This document shows, one piece after another, positions 7,677-14,423 of a stretch of 36,541 bases of DNA. The stretch's first letter is position 1. Every line of letters begins with the position of its first letter. Source of the stretch: CAYLNM01 sp964385045 (GTDB lineage Bacteria > Planctomycetota > Phycisphaerae > Phycisphaerales > SM1A02). A model generated the notes under the pieces. That model was not told the origin of the DNA. It saw nothing but the letters and a program-made list of their open reading frames with translations, and did no database searches. Both the position numbers and the translations under genes were made by a program. The stretch is taken from NCBI GenBank assembly GCA_964385045.1, contig CAYLNM010000025.1, positions 1 to 36,541 on the forward strand, given 5' to 3'.

Positions 7677-8296
7677 CCCGCCGGTCCGATCGACAACCCG
7701 TCCCGGCCGTTCGCGCCGCCGTCCCTCCGGCCGCCGGCGGGGCCGGCCGCCGCCTGGTCCGCACCGCGGCCGCGGCCCTCGCCGCGTCGCTGCTCGCCCT
7801 CGCCTCCGGCTGCACCACGGTCTGGCGGGCGTACGACGGCGAGCCTCGTCCGCGATCCGAGGTGGCGGTGCTGCGGCTGCCGCCCGACGTGGTGCACGGG
7901 AGCGTCGCACTCGACGACGTGCCCTCGCCGCACCGCGCCGTCACGAGGATCGAGGTGCTGCCCGGGCGGTACCGGGTGTCCTGGGGCTATCGCTACCACA
8001 ACCGCTTCGTCGGCGTGAAGGACGTCGCCTTCACCGCGGAGCCCGGCGAGGAGCTGCGGCTGGCCCAGACGTTCGCCCGGACCGCCGGCCCGCTGGGGCC
8101 CGTCGGCGACGCGACCATGCTCGCGGTCGAGGCGGCGCTGAGCCCGATCACCTGGCTGCTGCCCGCCGCCGACGAGCCCCCGCCGGGTCGCTATCACGCC
8201 TGGATCGAGGATCCCGACGGCACCGTCATCGCCGGCGAGCCGCCCGACCTGCCGGTGGGCTTCGTCGAGGTCGGCTTCGTCGAGGTCGACTTCTGA
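7673..8296 (+). CDS. Small lipoprotein coupled to the DUF1570 peptidase
   Basis: 207 residues. The signal peptide ends in LASGC (Cys47). The mature part resembles a broad class of small lipoproteins with a SEVAVL element near the start, a PGRYRVSWGY strand pair mid-way and a WIEDPDGTVIAG ending; I know of no assigned biochemical role. Its ATG overlaps the peptidase stop by 4 nt, with CGGAG upstream inside the peptidase gene. A peptidase plus small lipoprotein in one transcript suggests a joint envelope role (inference). The C-terminus contains an in-frame 15-bp tandem duplication (8258-8287) encoding GFVEV twice. Confidence 0.8.
   Translation: MTRRSDRQPVPAVRAAVPPAAGGAGRRLVRTAAAALAASLLALASGCTTVWRAYDGEPRPRSEVAVLRLPPDVVHGSVALDDVPSPHRAVTRIEVLPGRYRVSWGYRYHNRFVGVKDVAFTAEPGEELRLAQTFARTAGPLGPVGDATMLAVEAALSPITWLLPAADEPPPGRYHAWIEDPDGTVIAGEPPDLPVGFVEVGFVEVDF
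8258..8287 (+). repeat. 15-bp in-frame tandem duplication at the lipoprotein C-terminus
   Basis: GGCTTCGTCGAGGTC occurs at 8258-8272 and 8273-8287 without mismatch, adding five residues to the protein just before its stop. Confidence 0.9.
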
Positions 8297-8326
8297 TCGC
8301 CGCCCGGCGCGGCACACCTCGCGGCT

Positions 8327-8368
8327 GACGTCGTCGCGGCCGACGTCGTCGCGGCCGAACGGCCGCGA
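8327..8368 (+). terminator. 15-bp tandem repeat merging into a 9-bp hairpin
   Basis: GACGTCGTCGCGGCC is repeated perfectly (8327-8341, 8342-8356). The second copy runs into TCGCGGCCG-AA-CGGCCGCGA (8349-8368), a perfect 9-bp inverted repeat about 52 nt after the lipoprotein stop. It is the best candidate end of the peptidase-lipoprotein transcript. The rest of the 335-bp convergent spacer (8297-8631) holds direct repeats and no convincing gene. Confidence 0.45.
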
Positions 8369-8566
8369 GCCCCGCCGGCCATCCTCCACCGCGGCTCCGG
8401 CCGCCACGCCTCGCCGACCGGCATCCCGTGGATCCGCATTCCGCCGCGCCTCGCCGACCGACGCCGCGCCGCCGCCGTGCCCGCCCTATCCGCCGTGCCG
8501 GTGCCTCGCGGAGACGGACGCGGGCGCATCGACGCGGGCGCAGCGGCGGCCGCCCGATCCGCGCCA

Positions 8567-8660
8567 CGAACGCTCCTCAGGCGTCCGCCGGCACGGGGGG
8601 CTCCGGGGGCTCCGGGGGCTCCGAACGCTCCTCAGGCGTCCGCCGGCACCGGGGGCTCCG
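8567..8660. repeat. 55-bp tandem duplication spanning a stop codon
   Basis: The segment starting at 8567 recurs at 8622: the first 28 bases are identical and most of the next dozen match, after which the copies diverge. The right copy contains the final codons and stop of the DUF3365 gene; the left copy lies outside it. GGCTCCGGG-type triplication fills the junction. Confidence 0.8.
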
Positions 8661-9378
8661 GGGTCACCTCGATCCAGAACCAGCCCCGCAGGTCGCCGTC
8701 GGCGAATCCCACCGCCCGGTCGTCCGGGTAGGAGGCCGTCACCGCGTCGGCCACCCCGGGGGCGAGCTGGTCCGCTGGTCCGTGGCAGGCGATGCACGGC
8801 TGCATGATGCGGATCGGCTCGATGACCCCGACGGTGCCGTCCGGACCGACGAAGCGTCCCGGCGTCTCGCGGCGGGCGAGCACGATCGGCTCGACCCAGC
8901 CCGGCGCCGCGTTGTCGGGATTCCGGAGCTTGAACGAGGTCCGTCCGATGCGCACGTCGTGGGCCTCGGCGACCTCGCTCGCGATCCGCGGCGCGTCGTC
9001 CCGGCAGATCACGACCGCGGACGCGGGCCCGCCCTCGGCCATCGCCGAGCCCAGCGCCCCGAGCAGCGACTGGAACATCGCGTCACGGGCGGCCAGACCG
9101 CGCTGCACCGCGGCCTGCTGCGCCGCGGTCAGCCGCGCCTCGGCCACCTCGTTCCACGGTCCGGAGCGCTCGGCATCGGTGCCGGCGCCCGCGGTGGAGC
9201 CGGTCTCGCCGCCGGCCGGATCGTCGCCGGTCTCCCCCCCGCCGCAGCCGCTGAGCGTCGTCGTCGCGGCGAGCATCGCGAGGCCGGTGACGCCGGCGGC
9301 CGCCGCGAGTCGTCGACGACGCACGCGGCGGGTCCGGGCGGGATCGACCGGATCGTGGTCATGGTTCAGCTCGCTCAC
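8632..9378 (-). CDS. DUF3365 (Tll0287-like) c-type heme lipoprotein
   Basis: 248 residues. The signal peptide ends in TLSGC (Cys45), followed by a Gly/Thr linker. The DUF3365 core follows: VVICRDDAPRIASEVAE, GRTSFKLRNPDNAAPGW, and a c-type heme site CIACH (Cys195, Cys198, His199) in IMQPCIACHGPADQLAPG. Family members bind heme c and are viewed as redox or sensory domains outside the membrane. The start is GTG, chosen because GGGGAGG lies 7 nt upstream and no ATG fits. The GTG overlaps the ferritin-like gene's stop (GTGA), so translation is coupled. The 3' end has been tandemly duplicated. Confidence 0.9.
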   Translation of the reverse strand: MSELNHDHDPVDPARTRRVRRRRLAAAAGVTGLAMLAATTTLSGCGGGETGDDPAGGETGSTAGAGTDAERSGPWNEVAEARLTAAQQAAVQRGLAARDAMFQSLLGALGSAMAEGGPASAVVICRDDAPRIASEVAEAHDVRIGRTSFKLRNPDNAAPGWVEPIVLARRETPGRFVGPDGTVGVIEPIRIMQPCIACHGPADQLAPGVADAVTASYPDDRAVGFADGDLRGWFWIEVTPEPPVPADA

Positions 9379-10058
9379 GCGGCACCTCCCCGGACCGGCC
9401 GGTCCGCATCGCGGCGTCCGCGGCCCTCGCCGCCACCCGTGCCGCGTCCGCGTCCACCGCCGGCGCGTGCTCCGCCCCGGCCCTCGGCCGCCCGCGCGAA
9501 TGCGGGCAGGTGCCGCTCCCGCGAAGCCCACTGCAGACGCTCCATGACCTGCCGCGCCTCGGCGTCGGTGATCGCCGCGAGCAGCCGGTCGTACATCTCC
9601 ATGTTCTCGATCTCGGCATCCACCGAGCGTTCGCAGGCGGCGCGGAAGGTCTCGGGCACGGTCGGCACCGCGAGGTCGCCGGTCGCCGGCACCGCGTGGC
9701 CGCGACGCTCGAGCAGCCGCACGATCGCGGCCTCGTGCCGCCGCTCGGCCTCGATCACGTTCACGAACGGCCGCCGCTCGCCGAAGCGGTCCATGACCGC
9801 GGCGTAGAACGCGGTCGCCCGCCGCTCGTCCTCGAGCGCCTCGTGCAGGGCCGCGAGGGTGGCCGCGTCGAGCGGCTCCGTCGCGGCGCCGGTGGGCTCG
9901 ACGGCGAGCTCGTCCATCGCCGCGGCCGTCCCCGCGTCCACCCGCATCCCGGCGTCCTCGCCCTGCTCGCAGCCGAGGCCGGCCACGAGCACCGACGCCG
10001 CAAGCCCGATCGCCGCGAGGCGGGCCGAGCGCCCCCCCGACCGTCCGGTTCGTTCCAT
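9375..10058 (-). CDS. DUF2202 ferritin-like exported protein
   Basis: 227 residues. The N-terminus looks like a signal peptide with a weak lipobox (AGLGC, Cys30). The core is a four-helix ferritin-like domain of the DUF2202 type: LHEALEDERRATAFYAAV, then VIEAERRHEAAIVRLLERRG with an E-x-x-H metal motif, then VDAEIENMEMYDRLL, and ASRERHLPAF, which corresponds to the family's S-x-x-HL-x-AF. A Gly/Arg-rich tail ends the protein. Such domains usually bind a di-metal site. I chose the ATG at 10058; another 21 bp upstream is possible. It is the first gene of a two-gene unit with the c-heme protein, sharing 4 nt. TATCAT at 10175-10170 is a likely -10. Confidence 0.87.
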   Translation of the reverse strand: MERTGRSGGRSARLAAIGLAASVLVAGLGCEQGEDAGMRVDAGTAAAMDELAVEPTGAATEPLDAATLAALHEALEDERRATAFYAAVMDRFGERRPFVNVIEAERRHEAAIVRLLERRGHAVPATGDLAVPTVPETFRAACERSVDAEIENMEMYDRLLAAITDAEARQVMERLQWASRERHLPAFARAAEGRGGARAGGGRGRGTGGGEGRGRRDADRPVRGGAA

Positions 10059-10169
10059 CACTGCCTCGATCCTTCCCATCGTGCCGACCGCGAGCCCGTG
10101 CGTGGCGCGCCGCCTCGGCATGCCCCCGCGTCCGTCCCGTGCGAACCCGGGCTGAAACTGCCCCGCCGC

Positions 10170-10175
10170 ATGATA
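10170..10175 (-). promoter_or_regulatory. Candidate -10 (TATCAT) for the ferritin-like/heme unit
   Basis: TATCAT on the minus strand lies in a locally AT-richer segment (10150-10210) of the 343-bp spacer upstream of the ferritin-like gene. No good -35 is visible. It would leave a leader of about 105 nt. Confidence 0.35.
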
Positions 10176-10296
10176 CGCGGAGATCTGGACCTCTTTCTCC
10201 GAGATTGCCAAACGACCGCGGCCGCGCGGTGGATCCGGTCGCGCCGGCCCGGCCCTCGCATCGGGCCGAGGTCCCGCCGACGCCACCCGCCCCGCG

Positions 10297-10351
10297 CGAC
10301 GACGCCCTCGCCCCGCCCCCCGGCGGGGGCGCGAGGCGAGGGCCGTCGTCG
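10297..10351 (-). terminator. Large imperfect GC hairpin (8+8+7 bp) after the W-x-P protein gene
   Basis: CGACGACG, CCCTCGCC and CGCCCCC on one side pair with GGGGGCG, GGCGAGGG and CGTCGTCG on the other. This makes 23 pairs around a CGGC tetraloop, with one bulged base and one small internal loop. It begins about 50 nt after the stop of the minus-strand gene ending at 10402 and precedes the next promoter. No T tract. Probably that gene's 3' end. Confidence 0.5.
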
Positions 10352-10401
10352 GCCCCGGCCCGCCACGGTCGCCGGCACCGGGGCCCGGTCACGCGCCGGG
10401 T

Positions 10402-11052
10402 TCAGCCGAGGCGGCCGCGGTGCACGCCGGTGCGGCGGTGGCCGCCGCGGTGGCGCTGGCCGCAGCCCTCGTCGCAGGGCCGCCAGCGGCCCTCGCGCCA
10501 GGTCCGGACGTGCCGCGTCTCGTATCGCGCCGGGACGGTCACCGTCTTCCATCCGCCGGCCCTCACCCGCACGCGGTACGGTCGTCCGCACGCATCGTGG
10601 CGGGTGGTCCATACCGGCGGCACCCACACCCGCCTCGTCGTCGCGGGCCGGACGCAGACCCGCTCGGCGTGCACCACCCAGCGCCCGCGAACCCACTCGT
10701 GGCACCGGCCCTCGATCACCGCGTGACCGCGGCGCCCCGCGGCTCGCCGCCAGCTCCGCTCGAGTCGCTGCCGCCGGCGACCGTCGTCGCAGTCGACGCG
10801 AGCCCGGCCGTGCCGGTCGACGAGCGCTCCGGCCAGGCCGGTGATCACGTCGCCCAGGAGGTCGTCGGCGCCGGCCCGCCCGCCCCCGCGAGGTGCCGGC
10901 CCGCAGGCTCCGGCGGTGCAGGCGGACGATCCGTCGTCACCGCCGGCGAGGGCGGGCGTGGCCGCCCCGGCGAGTGCGGGGGGAGCGAGCAAGGCGATGG
11001 TCGCGAGCGCGGCGATCGCGCCCGGACGCCGGAAGCACGTCCGTTCGAGCAT
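10402..11052 (-). CDS. Secreted basic Cys-containing protein with W-x-P-P-x-W/Y motifs
   Basis: 216 residues: a clear signal peptide (hydrophobic 11-30, ending about ALAGA), a short Gly/Asp/Cys linker, then a strongly basic domain. The second half carries repeated short strands such as RRVWVPPVWTTR and WKTVTVPARYETR, ending in WRPC. This pattern is seen in unassigned secreted proteins; I cannot name a function. About nine cysteines (for example CTAGAC, CDEGC) suggest disulfides outside the cytoplasm. Arg and His dominate the tail, so binding to an acidic polymer or metal is conceivable (inference). The ATG at 11052 has GGAG 7 nt upstream. It follows the 11295-12089 gene on the same strand after 242 bp holding two tandem-repeat arrays. 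Confidence 0.72.
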   Translation of the reverse strand: MLERTCFRRPGAIAALATIALLAPPALAGAATPALAGGDDGSSACTAGACGPAPRGGGRAGADDLLGDVITGLAGALVDRHGRARVDCDDGRRRQRLERSWRRAAGRRGHAVIEGRCHEWVRGRWVVHAERVCVRPATTRRVWVPPVWTTRHDACGRPYRVRVRAGGWKTVTVPARYETRHVRTWREGRWRPCDEGCGQRHRGGHRRTGVHRGRLG

Positions 11053-11163
11053 GGGGATGCTCCGTCTGTCTGGATCGCGGAGTCGGAGGCCGAGCCGTGC
11101 GGCCGTGTCCGCTCCGCCGCGTCCCGGACCCGCGCGGTCCGCGCTCGATTCCGCCCCGCGGGC

Positions 11164-11199
11164 GGTTCGCGCGCGGGTTCGCGCGCAGGTTCGCGCGAC
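11164..11199. repeat. 12-bp tandem repeat, three copies
   Basis: GGTTCGCGCGCG, GGTTCGCGCGCA and GGTTCGCGCGAC follow each other directly; the first ten bases are identical in all three. The array lies in the spacer between two minus-strand genes. Confidence 0.85.
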
Positions 11200-11241
11200 C
11201 GCTCCCCGCGCCCCCCGCCTCGCGGCGTTCACGAGCCACGT

Positions 11242-11268
11242 GCGTCGCGGGCGTCGCGGGCGTCGCGG
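11242..11268. repeat. 9-bp tandem repeat, three perfect copies
   Basis: GCGTCGCGG occurs three times head to tail, 26 bp from the 12-bp array and close to the stop of the membrane-anchored protein gene. Confidence 0.85.
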
Positions 11269-11294
11269 AACCCGCGCCCGCGGCGTGCGCCGCG

Positions 11295-12089
11295 TCAGTC
11301 GCGCCCCGGCGGCACGGTCTCGGCCGCCGGGTCGCCGTCCGCGCCCTCGCCATCGCCGCCGCGTCCGACGAGGACCCGCCACAGCTCGCCGAGCCCGACC
11401 GAACGCCGCGCATCGCGCACGTCGATCTCGATCTCGTCGAACTCGTCCACCGCGGCCGATGCGGCGAGGGCCGCGGGCGGCGCATCGACCGGACCGGACC
11501 ACACGAGGTCGATCGCGCCCGAGCCGTTGACGCTCACCGTCCAGCGTCCGGGCCGGAGCGACCGGTAGACCGCCTTGCCGAGCTCGAGGTCCTCGCGCTC
11601 CCAGTCCAGCGCGCCCATCGAGCCGTCGATCAGCAGCCCGTCCGACGGCGGCGTCCGGTCGTCGAAGATCCGCCGGATGAGGACGCGGCCGTCCCGCACC
11701 ACGAAGTCGACGTAGATCTCCCGCCGCGGGTCGAACGGCGTGGCGATCTCGCGCTCGACGCCGTCCACCGAGCGGATCCGCACCGCGAGACTGGGGGCGG
11801 CCGCCGAGTCCGCCTCGCTCGGTGCGCCGCCGCCGCCGACCGCGCCGCCGCCGACGGCCTCCCCCTCCGCCGGCCGCACCACGAGCTCGGTCACCGCGGT
11901 GCGCCGCACCGCGACGTTGTAGCGGTCGACGAGGCCCGCGTGCGCCTCGGACAGCTCCGCGAGCCGGTCGCGGTACACCGCCGCCTCGGCCCGCGCCCGG
12001 GCGAGATCGAGTCCGGTGCCCAGCATGGTGGCGCCGCCGAGACCGAGGACGACCAGCACCAGCCCCGTGATCGCGATCCGCTTGACCAT
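11295..12089 (-). CDS. Membrane-anchored periplasmic protein, unknown function
   Basis: 264 residues. An N-terminal hydrophobic segment (about 5-24) without a clear cleavage site suggests a membrane anchor. It is followed by a short coiled-coil-prone helix (LARARAEAAVYRDRLAELSEAHAGL), a Gly/Ala linker (about 75-95) and a mixed domain with strands such as VRIRSVDGVEREI, EIYVDFVVRDGRVLIRRIFDD and RWTVSVNGSGAIDLVW. I recognise no family. The ATG has GGAG 6 nt upstream. It diverges from the DinB-like gene across a 221-bp spacer with a promoter-like hexamer on each strand. Confidence 0.78.
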   Translation of the reverse strand: MVKRIAITGLVLVVLGLGGATMLGTGLDLARARAEAAVYRDRLAELSEAHAGLVDRYNVAVRRTAVTELVVRPAEGEAVGGGAVGGGGAPSEADSAAAPSLAVRIRSVDGVEREIATPFDPRREIYVDFVVRDGRVLIRRIFDDRTPPSDGLLIDGSMGALDWEREDLELGKAVYRSLRPGRWTVSVNGSGAIDLVWSGPVDAPPAALAASAAVDEFDEIEIDVRDARRSVGLGELWRVLVGRGGDGEGADGDPAAETVPPGRD

Positions 12090-12205
12090 CCGCCGCTCCG
12101 TGGCCGCGAGCCCGCGCCGGGGCCCGTCGCCTGCTTCGGCCGAACCGGCCCCGTGGCGCCAGCCCGGCCCACTCCGCGGGTCTCCTCCGTGACGCCCGCG
12201 ACACG

Positions 12206-12215
12206 ACGATACGAT
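12206..12215. promoter_or_regulatory. Overlapping TANNNT hexamers on both strands of a divergent spacer
   Basis: TACGAT reads rightward (12210-12215) and TATCGT leftward (12211-12206). Both are in one AT-richer patch of the spacer between the DinB-like gene and the membrane-anchored protein gene, and both would give leaders of about 90-110 nt. No -35 is evident. Confidence 0.3.
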
Positions 12216-12228
12216 CGCCGGCGGACGA

Positions 12229-12244
12229 ACGATCGCCCGATCGT
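12229..12244. promoter_or_regulatory. 16-bp dyad ACGATCG-CC-CGATCGT
   Basis: Two perfect 7-bp half-sites are separated by CC. The dyad lies 14 bp downstream of the rightward TACGAT and upstream of the leftward gene, a usual place for a repressor. A further CGATCG at 12212 adds to the local repetition. An operator is inferred from shape only. Confidence 0.35.
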
Positions 12245-12310
12245 CGCCGGGAGACGCCCGCGCCCCCCGGCCCCCCGGCCCCGATCCCGCCCCCGATCAC
12301 GGAGCCCCGC

Positions 12311-12838
12311 GTGCGCCGCGAGCACCTGCTGCAACCGATGGACCACGCCCGCGACGTCCTGCGACGGCTCGCGGACGCCACGCCCCACGCCCACTGGTGG
12401 CATCAGCCGGTGCCGGGGGCCAATCACGTCGCCTGGACCCTCGGGCACCTCGCCTGGGCCGACGACCTGGTCCTCCGCGCCCTCGGCGAGCCGGGAGGCC
12501 TGCCCTCGCCGCCGACCTGGGAGGCCCGCTTCGCCTGGCGCACCACGCCGGCTCCCGAGCCGGGCGGGCAGCCGGGGGAGGAGCCGGGCGAGCAGCCGGG
12601 TCCCGAGCCGGAGCCCGAGGAGCTCCTTCGCGTGCTCGACGACCGGCGGGCGGCCCTGCGGCGCTGGATCGCCGCCCTGCCCGAGGAGCGGCTCGCCGAG
12701 ACGCCGCCCGCGGACCTCGCCGGCTGGGTGCCGGTCCTCGGCGCGCTGCCGGGCGCGCTGGCGCACCACGATGGCATGCACGCCGGGCAGCTGCAGGTGG
12801 TGCGGAAGTCGCTCGGACTCGCGCCCGTCTTCATGTGA
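12311..12838 (+). CDS. DinB-superfamily protein
   Basis: 175 residues with the DinB four-helix-bundle signature: an N-terminal helix with LLQPMDHARDVLRRL, the first metal histidine in WTLGHLAWADD (His46), and the C-terminal pair in LAHHDGMHAGQLQVVRK (His153, His157). These three positions normally hold a divalent metal. The superfamily includes thiol-dependent transferases and many uncharacterised proteins, so no reaction is assigned. A Pro/Glu/Gly-rich insert (about 80-104) separates the helices and contains short repeats (PGEEPGEQPGPEPEPE). The start is GTG, supported by GGAG 6 nt upstream. It is monocistronic and converges with the DUF1080 gene. Confidence 0.87.
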   Translation: MRREHLLQPMDHARDVLRRLADATPHAHWWHQPVPGANHVAWTLGHLAWADDLVLRALGEPGGLPSPPTWEARFAWRTTPAPEPGGQPGEEPGEQPGPEPEPEELLRVLDDRRAALRRWIAALPEERLAETPPADLAGWVPVLGALPGALAHHDGMHAGQLQVVRKSLGLAPVFM

Positions 12839-12845
12839 GTCCCGG

Positions 12846-12878
12846 CGCGGGCGGGACCCGCCGCGTCCCCCGCCCGCG
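12846..12878. terminator. 9-bp hairpin between convergent genes
   Basis: CGCGGGCGG (12846-12854) pairs perfectly with CCGCCCGCG (12870-12878) around a 15-nt loop. It fills the 40-bp gap between the DinB-like and DUF1080 stops, so it could serve both. Confidence 0.45.
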
Positions 12879-14261
12879 TCAGTCCCGCTCGATCGGCCGC
12901 AGCCGCACGTGGCGGAACTGGATGAACGCGCCCTCGGACTGCAGGCAGACCTTGCCCGGCACCCGCTCGACGTCGGTGGCGACGTTGAGCTCCTCGCCGT
13001 TGACGAGCAGCCGCACCGTGCCGCCGTCCACCACGATCTCGTAGTGGTTCCACGCCCCCGGCGGCCGCTCGTTGGCGAAGCGGTGGCGGGTGTTGCGTCC
13101 GCTCGTCCGCGCGGGATCCGTCGTCATCGGGAACTCGCCGATGTTCCAGAAGTCGCCCGCCCGGCCGCTCATGAGCTGCGCCTCGACCGACCTCGGCCAC
13201 ACCGTGTCCTCGCCCACCATCCGCACCAGGACGCCGCTGTTGCCGACACCGCGCGCGGGATCGAACCGCCAGTCGAGCTGCAGCACGAAGTCCTCGAAGT
13301 CCTCGGTCGTCCGCAGGTAGCCGATCGGCCGGCCCTCGCAGCTCAGGATGCCGTCCTCCAGCGTCCACACGTCGGACGGCGCCGCGGGCTCGACGAGATG
13401 ATGCGTCCACCGCGCCAGGGACGGTGCCCCCGCGGCGTCCCGCAGGAGGTCGGCCGACCGCCAGGCCGGCGACCGGAAGTCGCGCACCCGCACGTTGCGG
13501 AAGCGAATCGGATCGCCGTGCGCCTGCAGGGCGACGTGCCCCTCGGGCGACCGGCCGAAGCCGGGGAACTCCGCGAACTTGCTCGCCGCGACCGCCCCGG
13601 CGAAGGCCTCGCCGTCGAGGTCGATCTCCGCGACCTTCACGCCGTTGAGCCAGTGCGTGGCCCAGCCGTCCTTCACCCGCACGCGGGCCTCGTTCCACTC
13701 GCCCGCCGGCCGCAGCCCCTTGCCCGCGGGCGGGGCCTGCAGGGCGTAGAGCGCCCCCGCGCTGTAGTCCGCGTCGGCCGGCACCCCGTCGCCGTAGCCC
13801 GCGTCGTCGAGGATCTGGTACTCCGGCCCGCTCATCCACGTGGCGGGCCGGTCCTCGGTGACGCGGTACATGATCCCGCTGTTGCCGCCGGGCGACGCCG
13901 ACCACTCGAGGACGAGCTCGAAGTCGCGGAACGTGCGGCGGGTGACCAGGTCGCCGCCTCCGCCGGAGGTGACGAGGGCCCCCGAGTCGTCCACCGACCA
14001 GCCCGCGACCGGGAACCCCTCGGCCCGGTAGCCGCGGAAGGCGTCCGTGCTCGTGCCGTCGAAGAGGACCTCCCAGCCGGCCGCGCGTTCGACCGGGGTG
14101 AGGGTGAACGTCGGCGTACGGTCCGCCGGTGCCCCGGCCGGATCGGCGGGCGGCGCGGCGACGGGGGCGCGCGACGCCCCGGCGGCGAGGGCGGCGATCG
14201 ACACCGCCGCGGCGGCGAGCGGGGCGACGAGACGCGTGCGGGCGGAGCGCGGGCTGATCAT
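12879..14261 (-). CDS. Exported protein with two tandem DUF1080 domains
   Basis: 460 residues. The signal peptide (about 1-30) is followed by two DUF1080 (3-keto-disaccharide hydrolase) domains at about 52-260 and 264-458. Matching landmarks occur in both: GWEVLFDG; FRDFELVLEW/FEDFVLQLDW; GNSGIMYRV/GNSGVLVRM; EYQILDD/EAQLMSG; a W-N-x-(A/H) strand; and closing FRNVRVRDF/FRHVRLRPI. The family has a concanavalin-like fold and some members hydrolyse 3-keto-sugars; it is expanded in planctomycetes. The substrate here is unknown but is probably an extracytoplasmic glycan. The ATG at 14261 is preferred over GTG at 14267 because GGAGG ends 6 nt before it. The promoter appears to be TACACT at 14284-14279. 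Confidence 0.88.
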   Translation of the reverse strand: MISPRSARTRLVAPLAAAAVSIAALAAGASRAPVAAPPADPAGAPADRTPTFTLTPVERAAGWEVLFDGTSTDAFRGYRAEGFPVAGWSVDDSGALVTSGGGGDLVTRRTFRDFELVLEWSASPGGNSGIMYRVTEDRPATWMSGPEYQILDDAGYGDGVPADADYSAGALYALQAPPAGKGLRPAGEWNEARVRVKDGWATHWLNGVKVAEIDLDGEAFAGAVAASKFAEFPGFGRSPEGHVALQAHGDPIRFRNVRVRDFRSPAWRSADLLRDAAGAPSLARWTHHLVEPAAPSDVWTLEDGILSCEGRPIGYLRTTEDFEDFVLQLDWRFDPARGVGNSGVLVRMVGEDTVWPRSVEAQLMSGRAGDFWNIGEFPMTTDPARTSGRNTRHRFANERPPGAWNHYEIVVDGGTVRLLVNGEELNVATDVERVPGKVCLQSEGAFIQFRHVRLRPIERD

Positions 14262-14266
14262 GGACA

Positions 14267-14284
14267 CCTCCGGCGGCGAGTGTA
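14267..14284 (-). promoter_or_regulatory. TACACT -10 candidate plus extended SD leader of the DUF1080 gene
   Basis: On the minus strand TACACT (14284-14279) is followed at once by CGCCGCCGGAGG and then the ATG, 17 nt after the hexamer. The gene at 27842-29998 has the same arrangement. The transcript leader would be only about 10 nt. Confidence 0.45.
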
Positions 14285-14423
14285 CTGACCGCGCGGTGGG
14301 CGCCCGCGGCTCGCCGGGCCCGCGTCACCGGCCCGGCTCGGCCCGGCCGCCGCGGCCCGCGTGGACGCCGCGGCCGCCGCGCGCTGCGGGGCCTCCGCAC
14401 GCCGCGCGGCCACCGCCCCCGCC

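Noticed and set aside
11164..11268. CRISPR-like array
   Set aside because: Units of 9-12 bp follow each other without spacers, and no cas gene is present.
10893..14288. 1131-codon open frame on the plus strand
   Set aside because: It runs across five genes on both strands and their spacers; the product is Arg/Pro-rich without domains.
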